Assembly (NCBI RefSeq): GCF_000717875.1
Contig: NZ_JOCT01000018.1
Span: 62,001-126,000 of the forward strand
DNA length: 64,000 nt
DNA from: Streptomyces sp. NRRL S-455
GTDB taxonomy: Bacteria; Actinomycetota; Actinomycetes; Streptomycetales; Streptomycetaceae
Reading direction: 5' to 3'
The position numbers were made by a program, and so were the translations under genes. The number at the start of each line of letters is the position of its first letter. The stretch's first letter is position 1. Shown piece after piece: positions 38,688-47,178 of this stretch. The notes beneath the pieces are model-generated. The model did no database searches and was not told the DNA's origin. It saw only the letters and a program-made list of their open reading frames with translations.

Positions 38688-38699
38688 TTAGAGAGCATG

Positions 38700-38732
38700 A
38701 CTATACGTTCTGCTGCACGTTTATGCAATCCG
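38700..38732. promoter_or_regulatory. ARG box upstream of argC
   Basis: Leftwards the region reads TTGCATAAACGTGCA, then CAGAACGTATAGTCATGC. The TGCA arms and AT-rich centres resemble the boxes upstream of argG. Its position 25-57 bp before the argC start fits repression by ArgR. Confidence 0.65.
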
Positions 38733-38750
38733 CGATCGCTGGCCATGACT

Positions 38751-38766
38751 CACTCGTACGAGTGAC
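38751..38766. promoter_or_regulatory. Perfect 16-bp palindrome upstream of the CHAT gene
   Basis: TCACTCGTACGAGTGA is a perfect palindrome with no spacer, lying 79 bp before the CHAT-gene GTG and downstream of the ARG box. It is a likely operator, but which protein binds is unknown. Confidence 0.55.
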
Positions 38767-38845
38767 TTCCCTGGCTCTGGCGGGGGGAGCACGACAAGCT
38801 CACACTGTTTGTGCCGTTGCGGCTCGTCATCGGAGGGGGCGAAGC

Positions 38846-41800
38846 GTGTTCGTAGCGACGCTGGCGTCGTGCTGGTCCCGCCTGGTGACGGTGCCGTCCG
38901 CGCCCCCGGACCCCGGCGCCGAGGCCTGGGTGGACCGTCTGAGGACCGCCGACCCTCGCGCGGTGCGTGACGCCGTGGTCGCCGCCGATGACGACCGTGT
39001 GGTGAGCGCGGTGATCACCCTGCTGACCAGGGCGCTCTCCGCCACAGCCGCGGGGGACGGCACAGTCCGGCTCGACGGCGCCGGGCGGTTGCTGCTGCGG
39101 ATCGTGGCGCACGGACACGGCACCGGCTTCCCGGGAGGCGAGCTGGCATCCGCGCACGCACACTTCCTGATCGGGCTCGACGAGCATCTGACGTCCCCCA
39201 GCGAGGCGCGCCGGACCTACGAACTCGCGGCGCTCGCCTACCGCAGCGACGGCGCGGAGGCCCTGGGTCTGCTGGCGTCGTTCGCTTCTTCCACCGCGAG
39301 CCAGGCTGCACTGTTCGACGCCGACTTCACCGAAGCCCACGAGCGACTGGAGCTGCTGGCGGCCGGCGACATCGACGCCGCTGCCGCCCTGCGGCGAACG
39401 CTCCAGCCGTACCAGAGGGTCGTCTCCTGGGCCGCGGACGTACGCGCCGGACGCGGCGCGGAGGAGCGCGGTCCGGCGGACGCCGACGAGGAATGCTCAG
39501 CCCTGCTGCACTACTTCGCACTGTCGGCACTCGACGACCCCCGGGTGGCCGCGCGGATGTCGCATGCCGCCGACGCCGCCCGACCGGAGTCCATCACGGC
39601 GGAGTCGAGTCTGCGGGAACTGACGCGCGCCTTGTTCCGGAGGCGGCAGTGGGCCGACGCCGAGATGCTGCTGTCCGAACTGCTCGCCAGGGACCCGGAC
39701 AACAGGACGGACCTGAAGACCCTGGCAGTGGTCTACGCCTCGATGGGCCGCTGGCCGGAGGGCAGGGCACTCCTGACCGGGCTGCTCGGCGACCCACCGG
39801 AACGCAACGACCTGCCGGTTCTCGTGGACCTGTGCATGCTGGCACACCTGAACGGCGACACCGAGGACGCCCTGCGGTGGCGTCAGGCGATCGTGGAGCT
39901 GGACCCGGACTCCGACCCGTTCCGAGGACTACCGGGCGTCGTCGTGGAGCCGGACGAGCCCCCACCGCTGCTCGCCGCCCTCAGCGACGGCAAGCTGCAC
40001 GTCAGCGAGGAGCTCTTCGAACTGCCGCAGGAAGAGATATCCGCCCACATGACGGCGGCGGTCGTCTCGGGCAGTCCGGACGGCGGCGAACTGCTCGACA
40101 CGCTGTTCCGCGACGATCCCACCCTGGCCGAGCGGGTACTGGCCCTGCTCGGACTGGTCCGGGTGACTCCCGAACAGGCCGAGGCCATGGAGCACTTCCG
40201 TACCGCCGAGGAACACTTCGCGGCCGGCCGCCTCGACGACGCCCAGACCGAGTACGAGGCCACCCTTCGGCTGCAGCCCGACCACGTGCAGGCCATGACG
40301 TACCTCGGGGACACGTGGTACCGGCGGGGCGCTTACCACATCGCTCAGGCCTACTTCGAGGAGTCCCTGGCCATCGAACCGACGCCGGAGGCCTACCGCT
40401 TCCTCGGCGACGCGCTTCGGTACGGCGGTCACGGCGCCCGGCGGGCACGTCCCTGCTACGAGAACGCGCTGCGCCTCGCGCCGGAATACCGGGGCGCCCG
40501 GCAGGCACTCGCCGCTCTGGAGGAGCAGGAGCCGCCGGACGGGCCTGAGCCGCCGGACACCGGTGACACGGTCGTCGCGCCGGCCGTCCGGCAGGCGCAG
40601 TCCGGAGGACCTGAGCCGGCCGGTCCCGGCCCGGCTGCTGCTCCCGGCACCGCGGAGCAGACGGATCCCACCGAGCGACGGGAGTCCGTCTGGTCGTCAC
40701 CATCGGCCGAGGTGGCGCCGGGAGGTACCGGCCACGGCGACCGCCTGGTCTCCGTCCTTCTCGACCGGGACGGTCCCGACGGCTTCGTCGGCGCGGTCGA
40801 CGACGACGAGCGGTTCGCACGCTGGGTCGAGGCGGCCGCTCCCGAGGATCTCGTGCGAGCCGGTCTGACGGCCGTGGCCGTCAGCTTTCAGTACCACGTC
40901 AAGGACCGCGACCTGCCCCGCTGGAAGCTGTGGGTGAGGCGGCAGGTGGAGCTGGCACAGGCGTTGCCCGCGGACTTCGGCCCGGCCGGCAGCCCTGTGG
41001 AACTGGGCCGCGACCGTCTCCTGGCGGACGCGCTGACGTCCCTGGCGGGTGTGCGGGTGTCGGAGGGGCTGCTCCCGGAGGCACGGGCCATTTACGAGCA
41101 CTGTCTCGAACTGCTGACCGCGGAGAAGAACGCCCGCGCACGGGCCGGGCTGGCAGGCGAGGCACAGTTCGACCGGCTGTTCCACCAGACGAGCGTGCGG
41201 TCCGGCATCCTCGACTCACTGGCCGAGGTCTGTCACCAGTTGGGGGACCACGTCGCCGCACAGCGACACCGGAGGGAGGCGAGGCGGCTGGACGAGTCCC
41301 GGCCCACCACCGAGGCGGAGGTCCAGGGGTTCATCGCTGCCGCGGACTCGGCCCTCGACAGCGGCCTGACCGACCAGGCGCTGGGCCTGTTCCAGCATGC
41401 GCTCCACCTTGCCGAGGACGACGATCCGGACCCGTTGGTACCGCGCATGCTGACCACGGCACTGAACGGTCTGGGGCGGGGACACCTGCGGCTGGGCACA
41501 GCGCGCGCGGCACTGGCCTGCTTCGACCGGGCCCGACTGCTCAACGAACGGACCGGCAACGCCGATCGTCTCGCGTACGACCACATGCACATCGCCGACG
41601 TGTTGCGGCAGCACCCCGAACTGGCCGACGCGGTGAGCGCCTCCGGTGCGGCCACCGCCCCCGAGGCCCGGGACGCGCGCGGTCACCTGGAACAAGCGCT
41701 GACCTACGCGAGCGTGCCGGATCCCGGCCATGACGCGTTCGGCTGGACGGCAACGGACGGCACACGGTATCGGATCAGCGCGCCGAACCGTGCCTGGCCT

Positions 41801-43327
41801 GTCCTGTTACGGCTCGGCCGGTTCCTTCAGGAGTCCGGGGACGATCCGGCGGCCGTCCGCTTTCTGACCCTCGCCACCCGGCTGGCGGACCTGATGCGGA
41901 CCGGGCTGGTGGACGACCGTCAGCGGATCGCGGTGCAGAACCAGCGCATCGAGGCCTTCGCCGACCTGACAAAGGTGCTGGTCCGTCTGGCGTGCAGCGG
42001 CGGGCGGGAATCCGACTTCTACGCCGAGGAGGCCTGGCTGGCCAACGAGTCCATGCGGGCGCGTGCCTTCCTCGACGAGCTCGGCGACGCCGAGCTCTCC
42101 CCTCCGCCCGGCGTTCCTGCCGACCTCCTGGAGCGGGAAAGGGAACTGCTGATCCGTCGGCGCCGCCTGCGGCAGGCCGAGGAGGCGCAGGACCTCGGTT
42201 TCTGGGCGGAGTACCGGGACCTCACCCAGGAGCTCGACGGCGTGTGGGAGGAGATGCGCAGGACGTCCCCGTCCGCCGAGGGGTATGTGGAGGTGCGGCA
42301 GGCCCGGCCGGCGGATCCGGCGGACCTGACCTCCCTTCTGGACCAGGGCGGCCGTCCGGCCGTGCTGGCCAGTCTGGTTCGGCTCGACGACGGGCTGCTC
42401 GGTGTGATCGCGTTGCGGGGAGACCGGCCGACCCCGGTCGTGCAGACCCGTCCGGTCGACATGGCACGGCTCACCAGGTTCGTCCGGATGAACTTCGGCT
42501 CGGCCGGGCGGGTGCGGGAGCTGGCGGTGGACGCCGAGGACCTGTTCCAGCACGAGATGGCGCCGGTGGCCGACCTGCTGACAGCGGTCTGCGACCCGGA
42601 GGAACTCCTGATCGTCTGCCCCGTGGGCGCCCTGCACCATGTTCCTCTCGGAGCGCTGCGGACGGGAGAGCGGATCCTGCTGGAGCGGAACCCTCTCGCC
42701 CTGCTGCCGGGCGCCTCCCTCCTGCGGGCCCTGCGTTCCGCGGCCCCTGTGCCGGCCGCGGAGCCCGCCGCGGTGTTCGGCGATCCGGTCGGGGACCTGC
42801 CGGGCGCACGGGACGAAGCCGTGTCCGTCGCGGCGAGGTTCGCGACGACGCCCCTGCTCGGCGGGGACGCCTCGACGGCTGCCGTACGGCAGGCCCTGAC
42901 GACGGTGGACCTGCTGCATGTCGCCGCGCACGCCCGCTTCGACCCCAGGGACGCCCTGGCATCCGGACTGGTCCTCTCCGACGGTGTGCTCAGTGCTCGG
43001 GAGATCCTCAGGCTGAAGGCACCGTCGCTGTCCCTCGTCACCCTGTCCGCCTGCGAGACCGGCGTGTCCGAGACGGACGCCGCCGAGGAGTTGATCGGTC
43101 TCACCCGGGCCCTGCTGTTCGCGGGTGCCGGTGCCATGGTGGTCAGCCTCTGGAAGGTTCCGGACCTGGCGACGAGGGACATGATGAGCCAGTTCTACGA
43201 CGGCCTCCAGAGCGGCGCCGGCAAGGTCGACTCGCTGCGCCGTGCGGTGCTGAACGCCAGGGACACCTACGGACCGGACCGGCTGGACCGATGGTCCGGC
43301 TTCCAGCTGATCGGCGACTGGCGCTGA
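38846..43327 (+). CDS. TPR-CHAT protein (caspase-like CHAT peptidase with tetratricopeptide repeats)
   Basis: A 1493-residue protein from GTG 38846, preceded by GGAGGGGG. The frame is open further upstream but has no ribosome site there and overlaps argC. TPR helices are clear around residues 450-555 (AEEHFAAGRLDDAQTEYEAT, AYHIAQAYFEESLAIEPTP) and again around 800-960. The C-terminal third (from about 1150) is a CHAT domain: the catalytic His region is LLHVAAHARFDP (about 1356) and the Cys lies in LSACETGVSETDAAEEL (about 1402). Both catalytic residues are retained. CHAT proteins are clan-CD cysteine proteases linked to cell-death and defence systems. A TTA codon at 41807 implies bldA control. 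No signal or membrane segment is visible. Confidence 0.85.
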   Translation: MFVATLASCWSRLVTVPSAPPDPGAEAWVDRLRTADPRAVRDAVVAADDDRVVSAVITLLTRALSATAAGDGTVRLDGAGRLLLRIVAHGHGTGFPGGELASAHAHFLIGLDEHLTSPSEARRTYELAALAYRSDGAEALGLLASFASSTASQAALFDADFTEAHERLELLAAGDIDAAAALRRTLQPYQRVVSWAADVRAGRGAEERGPADADEECSALLHYFALSALDDPRVAARMSHAADAARPESITAESSLRELTRALFRRRQWADAEMLLSELLARDPDNRTDLKTLAVVYASMGRWPEGRALLTGLLGDPPERNDLPVLVDLCMLAHLNGDTEDALRWRQAIVELDPDSDPFRGLPGVVVEPDEPPPLLAALSDGKLHVSEELFELPQEEISAHMTAAVVSGSPDGGELLDTLFRDDPTLAERVLALLGLVRVTPEQAEAMEHFRTAEEHFAAGRLDDAQTEYEATLRLQPDHVQAMTYLGDTWYRRGAYHIAQAYFEESLAIEPTPEAYRFLGDALRYGGHGARRARPCYENALRLAPEYRGARQALAALEEQEPPDGPEPPDTGDTVVAPAVRQAQSGGPEPAGPGPAAAPGTAEQTDPTERRESVWSSPSAEVAPGGTGHGDRLVSVLLDRDGPDGFVGAVDDDERFARWVEAAAPEDLVRAGLTAVAVSFQYHVKDRDLPRWKLWVRRQVELAQALPADFGPAGSPVELGRDRLLADALTSLAGVRVSEGLLPEARAIYEHCLELLTAEKNARARAGLAGEAQFDRLFHQTSVRSGILDSLAEVCHQLGDHVAAQRHRREARRLDESRPTTEAEVQGFIAAADSALDSGLTDQALGLFQHALHLAEDDDPDPLVPRMLTTALNGLGRGHLRLGTARAALACFDRARLLNERTGNADRLAYDHMHIADVLRQHPELADAVSASGAATAPEARDARGHLEQALTYASVPDPGHDAFGWTATDGTRYRISAPNRAWPVLLRLGRFLQESGDDPAAVRFLTLATRLADLMRTGLVDDRQRIAVQNQRIEAFADLTKVLVRLACSGGRESDFYAEEAWLANESMRARAFLDELGDAELSPPPGVPADLLERERELLIRRRRLRQAEEAQDLGFWAEYRDLTQELDGVWEEMRRTSPSAEGYVEVRQARPADPADLTSLLDQGGRPAVLASLVRLDDGLLGVIALRGDRPTPVVQTRPVDMARLTRFVRMNFGSAGRVRELAVDAEDLFQHEMAPVADLLTAVCDPEELLIVCPVGALHHVPLGALRTGERILLERNPLALLPGASLLRALRSAAPVPAAEPAAVFGDPVGDLPGARDEAVSVAARFATTPLLGGDASTAAVRQALTTVDLLHVAAHARFDPRDALASGLVLSDGVLSAREILRLKAPSLSLVTLSACETGVSETDAAEELIGLTRALLFAGAGAMVVSLWKVPDLATRDMMSQFYDGLQSGAGKVDSLRRAVLNARDTYGPDRLDRWSGFQLIGDWR

Positions 43328-43365
43328 CCGGCGGCACCCCACGGACCAACGGGAGGGATCAACGG

Positions 43366-44043
43366 ATGACCGACGACACACTCTTCACGCCTCTCACCGA
43401 ACTCGCCTTCGACGTGGACGAGGAGGAGACCGATCGCGCGGCCACCGAAGTGATCGACGACGCCACGCTGCGCCTGCTCAAGCGTGAGAACCGGGTGGCC
43501 ATCGCCCGTGCGCCCAGCAGACGCGTGTCCGCTCCCGGCCAGGCGGCGGACCGGTGCGGCCACGACGTGCCTCTGATGTTCGCGCTGCACGCCCACCCCG
43601 AGTGCACGTTCGCCTGGTCCCGGTTTCTGGTCGACCTCAGCCCGACACCGGACTGCGTCATCGCGGACATGGCCCCGCGCGAGGTCGAGGACCTGCCGGT
43701 CGAGGTGGAGACGACGGTCGGTCTCGACCTGTCCTTCTCCGTCGCCGCGTCGGTGGTCGATCTCTCCGGCGCTCCGCAGGTCGGGCGGCGACGCACGGTC
43801 TACCACCCGATGGTCCTGGCCTCGGGCGTCGGCTTCCGCAAGGCGTACTGGGACTTCTATCCCAAGGCGGGCGACTATCTGCACTCCGACAAGGAGCTGC
43901 GGCTGCTCGTGGACGCCCCGGCCGGCACGCCGGTGCACGCCGCCTTCACGGTTCGGGTCAAGGTCCGTTTTCGGGGGCTGCCACGGCTCATCCCGCTCCT
44001 GGCGAGGACCAGCACCACCGAGAGGACCGTCCGGCTCGCGTGA
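43366..44043 (+). CDS. Uncharacterised protein partnered with the CHAT gene
   Basis: A 225-residue protein from ATG 43366, with GGGAGGG upstream, 38 nt after the CHAT stop and surely in its operon. I recognise no family. Beta-strand-like blocks run through FALHAHPECTFAWSRFLVDL, VEDLPVEVETTVGLDLSFSV and VHAAFTVRVKVRFRGLPRLI. There are no cysteines except Cys59-like and Cys75-like positions, no signal peptide and no clear membrane helix. It may be a substrate, adaptor or inhibitor of the CHAT protease; this is inferred only from position. Confidence 0.72.
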   Translation: MTDDTLFTPLTELAFDVDEEETDRAATEVIDDATLRLLKRENRVAIARAPSRRVSAPGQAADRCGHDVPLMFALHAHPECTFAWSRFLVDLSPTPDCVIADMAPREVEDLPVEVETTVGLDLSFSVAASVVDLSGAPQVGRRRTVYHPMVLASGVGFRKAYWDFYPKAGDYLHSDKELRLLVDAPAGTPVHAAFTVRVKVRFRGLPRLIPLLARTSTTERTVRLA

Positions 44044-44068
44044 GTCACGTCAGACGGACCAGGGACGA

Positions 44069-44103
44069 GCGCGGGCCGCCGCCCCTCGGACAGCGGCCCG
44101 CGC
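44069..44103. terminator. Bidirectional hairpin terminator
   Basis: GCGCGGGCCGC (44069-44079) pairs perfectly with GCGGCCCGCGC (44093-44103). It lies between the convergent CHAT-partner gene and the arabinofuranosidase gene and can serve both. Confidence 0.7.
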
Positions 44104-44116
44104 CCCGGCCCGACGG

Positions 44117-46600
44117 CTACCTCTGCTTGATCCTCAGGAACGTGACGGAGTTCGCCGGGAAGGTGTAGCTGAACTTCCCGGCCACGCCGCGGAACGTGGA
44201 CGTCACCGGGGTCACCGGCGTGTCCGTCTCGGTGTTCACCGCGTCCTCGTCGGCGGCCAGCGTGGTCACCCGGGCCGTGGAGGCGACTTTCGCGCCACCC
44301 AGGTCGATCGCGGTACGGGCCTCGGCCGCCTGGGCGTTGACGACCTTGACGATCAGGTCGCCGGTCTTCGCGTCCTCGGTGACGACCTGGCGGAACGGCT
44401 CGGCCGGCTTGTCGTCGGTGAAGCTGCCCCACTCCTCGCCGTCCAGGAACAGCGTCACCTGGCGGCCGCGCACCTTGATGTCGATGTCGTAGGCGCGGCC
44501 CGTCTCGATCGATCCGGCCTTCGTCATCAGCGTGCCCTTGCCGCCGTCCACGGCCTGCTCGATCGCGGACTGGGTGTTGTTCCAGCCGCCCAGGTTCCAC
44601 CAGTAGTAGTTGCCGGTGTCCTTGACGCCGAAGGCGACCAGGAAGCCCTCCTTGCCGGACTTCTTGGTGGCCTTCACGTGCAGGTCGTAGTCCTTCCAGG
44701 CGGGGTCGCCCGCCGTGACCATGGTGTTCTCGGCGGCGGTGTCGGTCTGGACGTACTGGCCGTCCTGGATGCTCCAGCTGCCGGCGCCTGTGTGCTTCCA
44801 CTTCGCGGCGTCACCGGAGAAGTCCTCGTCGAGCAGGACCGCGCCGTCCGCCGAGGTGACCTTCACGTCGTCGTACGCGGCGCTGGTCGCCCAGGTGGAG
44901 AGGCCGACGGCGCCGGTGATGGGGCCGCTGACGCCGGGAGTGGTGGTGGCCTTCGACGGGACGACGCGGTCGCCGACGTTGGTCATGAACAGCTTCTGGA
45001 CCTCGTAGTTGGCCGAGTTCCAGGAGGCCCGGTTGTTGAACCAGATCATGTCCGGCCGCCACTGCACGTAGTCCTCGTTGGCGAGCAGCGGGGCGTACGA
45101 GGCGAGTTTGACGATGTCCGCGTTGCGTTCCAGGCCGGTCATGTAGGCGGCTTCGGCGAGGCCGTTCTTCCAGGCGTTGCCCTGGGAGGCGTACTCGCCG
45201 AGGAAGACCTTGGGGCCACTGCGGTCGTAGGAGTCGTAGCGGTCGTTGTTCTGCAGGAACCAGTTCGGGCTGTTGTAGTAGTGCTCGTCGACCATGTCGA
45301 CCTTGCCCTCGCGGTTGAGCTGCCAGGCGGTGTCGAAGGTCGTTCCGGCGTCGTCCGGGCCGGAGTTGGAGATGACGGTGATGTCCGGGTACTCGGCCTT
45401 GATGGCGGCCCGGAACTGCTGGAAGCGGGCGAAGAACTCCCTCGGGAGGTTCTCCTCGTTGCCGACACCGATGTGGGTCAGGTGGAAGGGCTTCGGGTGG
45501 CCCATGCGGGCGCGCACCTTGCCCCACTTCGACGTCGCCGGGCCGTTGGCGAATTCGATGAGGTCCAGGGTGTCCTGGATGTGCCGCTTGAGCAGGGCGT
45601 CGTCGTCGGTGGCCTTGTTCTGGCCGCAGCCGGTGACCAGGGCCGGGACGACGGGCAGCGGCATGGCGCCGATGTCCTCGGAGAAGCGGAAGTACTCGTA
45701 GTAGCCGAGGCCGTAGCTCTGGTTGTAGCCCCAGACGTTGGCGTTGGTCGCGCGCTCCTCGACGGGCCCGATGGTGTCCTTCCACTGGTAGCTGCGCTTG
45801 CGCTGCCAGCCGCTGGCCTCGCTGTAGTCCTCCATGGAGCCGGTGTTGACCAGGCAGCCGCCGGGGAAGCGCACGAAGCCCGGCTTCAGGGCGGCGATCT
45901 TCTCGGCGAGGTCCTTGCGCAGGCCGTTCGGCTGGTTCTTGTACGTCTCGCGCGGGAACAGCGACACCATGTCGAGCGCCGCGGCGTTCACCGAGGCGAC
46001 GGCGAGTCGGCCGCGGTTGCTGGTGCGGGTCGCGGTGAAGGTGGCCTCGTACTTGGCCCAGCCGCCCTTGACGGCGACCTGGCGGGCGGTCGCCAGGGAG
46101 CCGGCGGCGTCCTTCAGGGAGACGGCGAGCGTGGTGCCGCTCTCGGCGCGGGCCCACACGGAGAAGTCGTACCGCTTGCCCTGCTCGACCCGGATACCGG
46201 TGTTGTAGCCGGTGTTCGTGACGGACGAACCGGCGCCCAGGGACAGGTAGTTGCGGTTGCGCTCATTGAGCCGGCCGGAGTCGTTGACGACTTGGGCCGT
46301 GCCGCCGACCGTCCAGGAGGTCAGGGGCGTGTACGAGCCGTTGTCGGCGGTGGAGTACTCGAAGGACCGGTTCTGCACGAGCTCGGCGTAGAGACCGCCG
46401 TCGGCGGCCCGGTTGATGTCCTCGAAGAAGACGCCGTACATCGTGTCGTCGATCTTCGCGCCCCGGGCGGACGGGTCGACGGTGATCGCGTAGTCGGTGA
46501 CGTCCTCGGCGTGCGCGGGGACCGGTACGAGGGCTGCTGCCGTCAGGAGTGCGGTGGTCGTGAGACCGGCTCTCCATCGGGTGCGGGCGGTGCGTGGCAT
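44117..46600 (-). CDS. Secreted alpha-L-arabinofuranosidase (GH51-like) with carbohydrate-binding regions
   Basis: An 827-residue protein starting MPRTARTRWRAGLTTTALLT, a signal peptide cleaved near VPAHA. The catalytic GH51-type barrel contains GVFFEDINRAADGGLYAELV, the acid/base Glu in HIGVGNEENL and the nucleophile Glu in VFLGEYASQGN. A concanavalin-like module follows (DEDFSGDAAKWKHTG to VTLFLDGEEWG), and a carbohydrate-binding segment lies in the N-terminal part. It should release arabinose from arabinan or arabinoxylan outside the cell. The start follows GCGGAG; the frame opens earlier without a ribosome site. Confidence 0.88.
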   Translation of the reverse strand: MPRTARTRWRAGLTTTALLTAAALVPVPAHAEDVTDYAITVDPSARGAKIDDTMYGVFFEDINRAADGGLYAELVQNRSFEYSTADNGSYTPLTSWTVGGTAQVVNDSGRLNERNRNYLSLGAGSSVTNTGYNTGIRVEQGKRYDFSVWARAESGTTLAVSLKDAAGSLATARQVAVKGGWAKYEATFTATRTSNRGRLAVASVNAAALDMVSLFPRETYKNQPNGLRKDLAEKIAALKPGFVRFPGGCLVNTGSMEDYSEASGWQRKRSYQWKDTIGPVEERATNANVWGYNQSYGLGYYEYFRFSEDIGAMPLPVVPALVTGCGQNKATDDDALLKRHIQDTLDLIEFANGPATSKWGKVRARMGHPKPFHLTHIGVGNEENLPREFFARFQQFRAAIKAEYPDITVISNSGPDDAGTTFDTAWQLNREGKVDMVDEHYYNSPNWFLQNNDRYDSYDRSGPKVFLGEYASQGNAWKNGLAEAAYMTGLERNADIVKLASYAPLLANEDYVQWRPDMIWFNNRASWNSANYEVQKLFMTNVGDRVVPSKATTTPGVSGPITGAVGLSTWATSAAYDDVKVTSADGAVLLDEDFSGDAAKWKHTGAGSWSIQDGQYVQTDTAAENTMVTAGDPAWKDYDLHVKATKKSGKEGFLVAFGVKDTGNYYWWNLGGWNNTQSAIEQAVDGGKGTLMTKAGSIETGRAYDIDIKVRGRQVTLFLDGEEWGSFTDDKPAEPFRQVVTEDAKTGDLIVKVVNAQAAEARTAIDLGGAKVASTARVTTLAADEDAVNTETDTPVTPVTSTFRGVAGKFSYTFPANSVTFLRIKQR

Positions 46601-46630
46601 GGATACTCCGCGGCTCTCTGGTAGAGGAGT

Positions 46631-46665
46631 GTTCGAAATATCAGACATTGATCAGCACTTCGAAC
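46631..46665. promoter_or_regulatory. Inverted repeat GTTCGAA...TTCGAAC upstream of the arabinofuranosidase gene
   Basis: Seven-base arms (46631-46637 and 46659-46665) are separated by 21 bp, and each contains the self-palindrome TTCGAA. They lie 31-65 bp before the secreted glycosidase start, where a sugar-responsive regulator could bind. No regulator gene is adjacent. Confidence 0.45.
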
Positions 46666-46737
46666 GGCAAGATAGGGAGGGGGGCCAAGTGCGTCAATGG
46701 GTCGCGCGGCAACGGATGTGACGGAAAGCGGGACGGT

Positions 46738-47178
46738 ATGGGCGAGTTCTGGCCAGTGCCCGATGCCCTGGCGTATCTGGCCGGACGGTGGCGCGTGGCG
46801 CGGTCGGTGCGGGATCTCGCCGAGGGCGTGCAGGGCGAGTTCACCGGAACCACTCTCTTCGAGAAGCAGGAGACCGGCGGGTTGCTGCACGTCGAGTCCG
46901 GCACCTTCACCTGGCACGGCGTCGCCCGGCCCGCCGAGCGGACCCTGCGGTTCCTGCCGGGGCCGGACGGCACGGCCGACGTGCGGTTCGCGGACGGGCG
47001 GCCGTTCCACGAACTGGACCTGAGGTCCGGGCGGCATGTCGCCGGCCATCCCTGCGCGGCGGACCTCTACCGCGGCGAGTTCACCGTTCGCGACGCCGGC
47101 CACTGGCGGACGGTGTGGCGGGTCCGCGGCCCCGCGAAGGACCTCGTACTGCGCACCGACTACGCGCGCGAAGGCTGA
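46738..47178 (+). CDS. DUF6314-family protein
   Basis: A 146-residue protein from MGEFWPVPDALAYLAGRWRV. The pattern of an early GRWRV followed by beta-rich blocks (GEFTGTTLFEKQ, FHELDLRSGRHVAGHPCAAD, YRGEFTVRDAGHWRTVWRV) fits the small lipocalin-like DUF6314 family, function unknown. The last 19 nt overlap the end of the convergent phosphatase-fold gene. Confidence 0.7.
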   Translation: MGEFWPVPDALAYLAGRWRVARSVRDLAEGVQGEFTGTTLFEKQETGGLLHVESGTFTWHGVARPAERTLRFLPGPDGTADVRFADGRPFHELDLRSGRHVAGHPCAADLYRGEFTVRDAGHWRTVWRVRGPAKDLVLRTDYAREG

